In this document: positions 62,578-64,000 of the stretch, piece by piece
Layout of the letters: each line of letters starts with the position of its first letter
How positions within the stretch are numbered: the stretch's first letter is position 1
From: Bacidia rubella
Taxonomy: Eukaryota; Ascomycota; Lecanoromycetes; Lecanorales; Ramalinaceae
NCBI GenBank assembly: GCA_032158265.1
Contig: JAVTIF010000019.1
Coordinates: 558,001 to 622,000, forward strand
Direction of reading: 5' to 3'
Length of the DNA: 64,000 nt
Position numbers and translations under genes: made by a program
The notes under the pieces: model-generated
What the model was told of the DNA's origin: nothing
What the model saw: only the letters and a program-made list of their open reading frames with translations
Database searches by the model: none

Positions 62578-64000
62578 TTACTTTAGTATTTCGAAAGTTC
62601 CAAATTTCTCCAGGTATCCTTGATCCCTTCTATACGCTTTGAGGAGACTTGATGGGTTCGAAACTCGGAACTGAGCACCTAGCAGGTTCTTTACGCCTAT
62701 CGACGGTTTGTACATTGGGTCGAGGACAAGCAGGTTGCAGAGTCCGTTCGTTCGGCGCTCGAACCCGACGATAGTCATAGAATGACCTAACACTTGTGAG
62801 TGCTGACACCAATTACAAGATCAATAAAAGGTAGATGCAGTACCACGATGTTGAAAGTAAATGGGCGGCAGAGATAGCCGACAGACTTTTCTGGAATGAT
62901 TTGGGTTTCCGTCAAGGAAATACTGCTCGATGGTCTCAAGAAGTTGCCCATGAGCTGACCTCTTGGTCTGATCAGGACCAAGCCTGAAGAATGACACTGT
63001 GTCGCAGCTACTCGCCGATGAGCTTGTGGTTCGCTTCACATTAGATGGGAAGTACTACCCTATCTTCAAGCTCATGAGTAAGGCTTGAGCCTACTTATGT
63101 CACTAGGCCTGCCTATACTTTGGCTTCTGGGAGTCCCTACCTCTGGTGTCCCAATATACTTCCTCGTTCCACGGATGCCTCCAGTCTCAGTGCGACCAAC
63201 TCGATTGAAATCCATGTCCCATGCATGCTCAATCATGTCTTGCAATTTGAGGATGGAAGGTATCTTTCCCTCAAAATGTTGAAATCCCTCAGATCGAGTC
63301 TTCTGTATGTAAGATATCATCATTTGAATGTTCCGATACCTAGTCGCTGTCAGAGCGACATATTCTACTTTCCATATACGAAAACCCACCCGCAGAAACC
63401 GCCCTCCTTCGGCATCTTGAAGATATTGGTTATTTCGGGATGACACAAGTAGGCCCTCGATGTTCCCGCATCTTGTGCACAGAGTTGTGCTAGGATGGGA
63501 ACGATTCCTTGTGCCTCGTTGGCTACCGTCTCGATGCGTAATAAGCGTCCGTCGCGACTGATACGGTTAGTGACGACTATTGGTGCTCCCTTCTCTAGCA
63601 TCTCGTGCAGTCGAGCGGGCATTTTCTCTTCGTTGTAGAACGGTCCAAGCTCTACAGGCTACGCACTGTCTCAGCATTTCACATCTCGTGCAATTAAGTC
63701 TACTTACGCCCAATTTGGCAGAGGTAGGCATCAGCTTCAAGGGTTCTCTGATTGAGATTCGTACGGTGTCTTTGGAAGGCAGAGCGGCTCTGGGCTGATA
63801 CTTCGCAGTCTCATGGTGATTATGTTCTGAATGCTTCTGCCGAGTGAGAGTCAACGCTTTTTCGAATGCAGTAGTATCAAATGAGCGAGCCCAGTGCGGA
63901 TCCGGTGACTGTACCGATGGTCTTTGGGTGGTCGGCATGCTGTTCTTATTGTTGGCCATTGGTAGCTCAGCTAAATCTGTATCACTAGTTATATCGTCGC
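62578..64000 (-). CDS. Peptidase C78 (ZUFSP/UFSP-type), 5'-partial
   Basis: Cysteine peptidase of the UFM1-protease fold. The ZUFSP/ZUP1 branch cleaves K63-ubiquitin chains. The frame is open to the window edge above the ATG at 63959 (acidic, ITSDTDLAELPM), so the start, and perhaps a zinc finger, lies outside. Exons: 64000-63708, 63658-63390, 63339 to about 63140, then about 63036-62844 (left end uncertain) and 62786-62578. The catalytic Cys is in EGGFCGYRNIQMM, split by an intron. Then FEGKIPSILKLQDMIEHAWD and TGGIRGTRKYIGTPE. AHGQLLETIEQYF leads to LPPIYFQHRGHSMTIVGFE (catalytic His) and LLVLDP (Asp). Ends GYLEKFGTFEILK. Confidence 0.85.

Noticed and set aside
62424..62642. 72-codon plus-strand ORF
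   Set aside because: Overlaps the 3' end of the C78 peptidase gene in antisense, with no recognisable feature.

Overview
The window is nuclear DNA of a filamentous ascomycete (Pezizomycotina). The signs are dense protein-coding genes on both strands, introns of mostly 41-75 nt with GTRNGT donors and CTNA-type branch sites, and eukaryotic housekeeping genes in fungal form (Smi1/Knr4, Myo2-type myosin V, Avt1, Pha2, Bmt2, Fap7). A dothideomycete is my guess, with low confidence. I saw no tRNA, rRNA, CRISPR array or intact mobile element.

Layout. 0-17 kb: a one-TM protein, the 9-1-1 clamp subunit HUS1, a Gas2-domain cytoskeletal protein, the folate enzyme aminodeoxychorismate synthase, an ASXH/DEUBAD chromatin-type protein, the SNARE SEC22, an SH3 protein and two unknowns. 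17-26 kb: two unknown small proteins, a LOG-type phosphoribohydrolase, a CLPTM1 homologue, and then proteasome subunit PRE5 head-to-head with the cullin-ligase RING protein RBX1, followed by SPC1. 26-33 kb is gene-poor; it holds a decayed secreted-protein gene and a dynamin-family GTPase. 33-51 kb: a TXNDC9/PLP1-like protein, SMI1, prephenate dehydratase, TIM8, RPL25, myosin V, phosphoglycerate dehydrogenase and vacuolar transporter AVT1. 51-53 kb is gene-poor. 53-64 kb: purine nucleoside permease, a GFA-fold protein, BMT2, a GT31-like protein, HAM1, FAP7, a degenerate cytochrome P450, and a C78/ZUFSP-type peptidase that runs off the right edge.

Genes that may act together: PRE5 and RBX1 share a 454-bp divergent promoter carrying a 19-bp palindrome. 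SER3 (serine synthesis) and AVT1 (vacuolar amino-acid transport) share a 696-bp divergent promoter with a perfect Gcn4/CpcA-type TGAGTCA. SEC22, SPC1, CLPTM1 and myosin V all serve the secretory route, but I see no operon-like logic beyond these pairs.

I reconstructed exon structures by hand from splice sites and conserved protein motifs. The most notable outcomes are a 13-nt microexon in HUS1, a 26-nt microexon within the dynamin P-loop, an 8-nt first coding exon in SMI1, two 50-nt GC-AG introns with the same GCATGT donor, a perfect 9 x 15-bp coding minisatellite in the ASXH gene, and two decayed genes (26.7-27.4 kb and 60.6-62.3 kb). No clearly new biological system was found.
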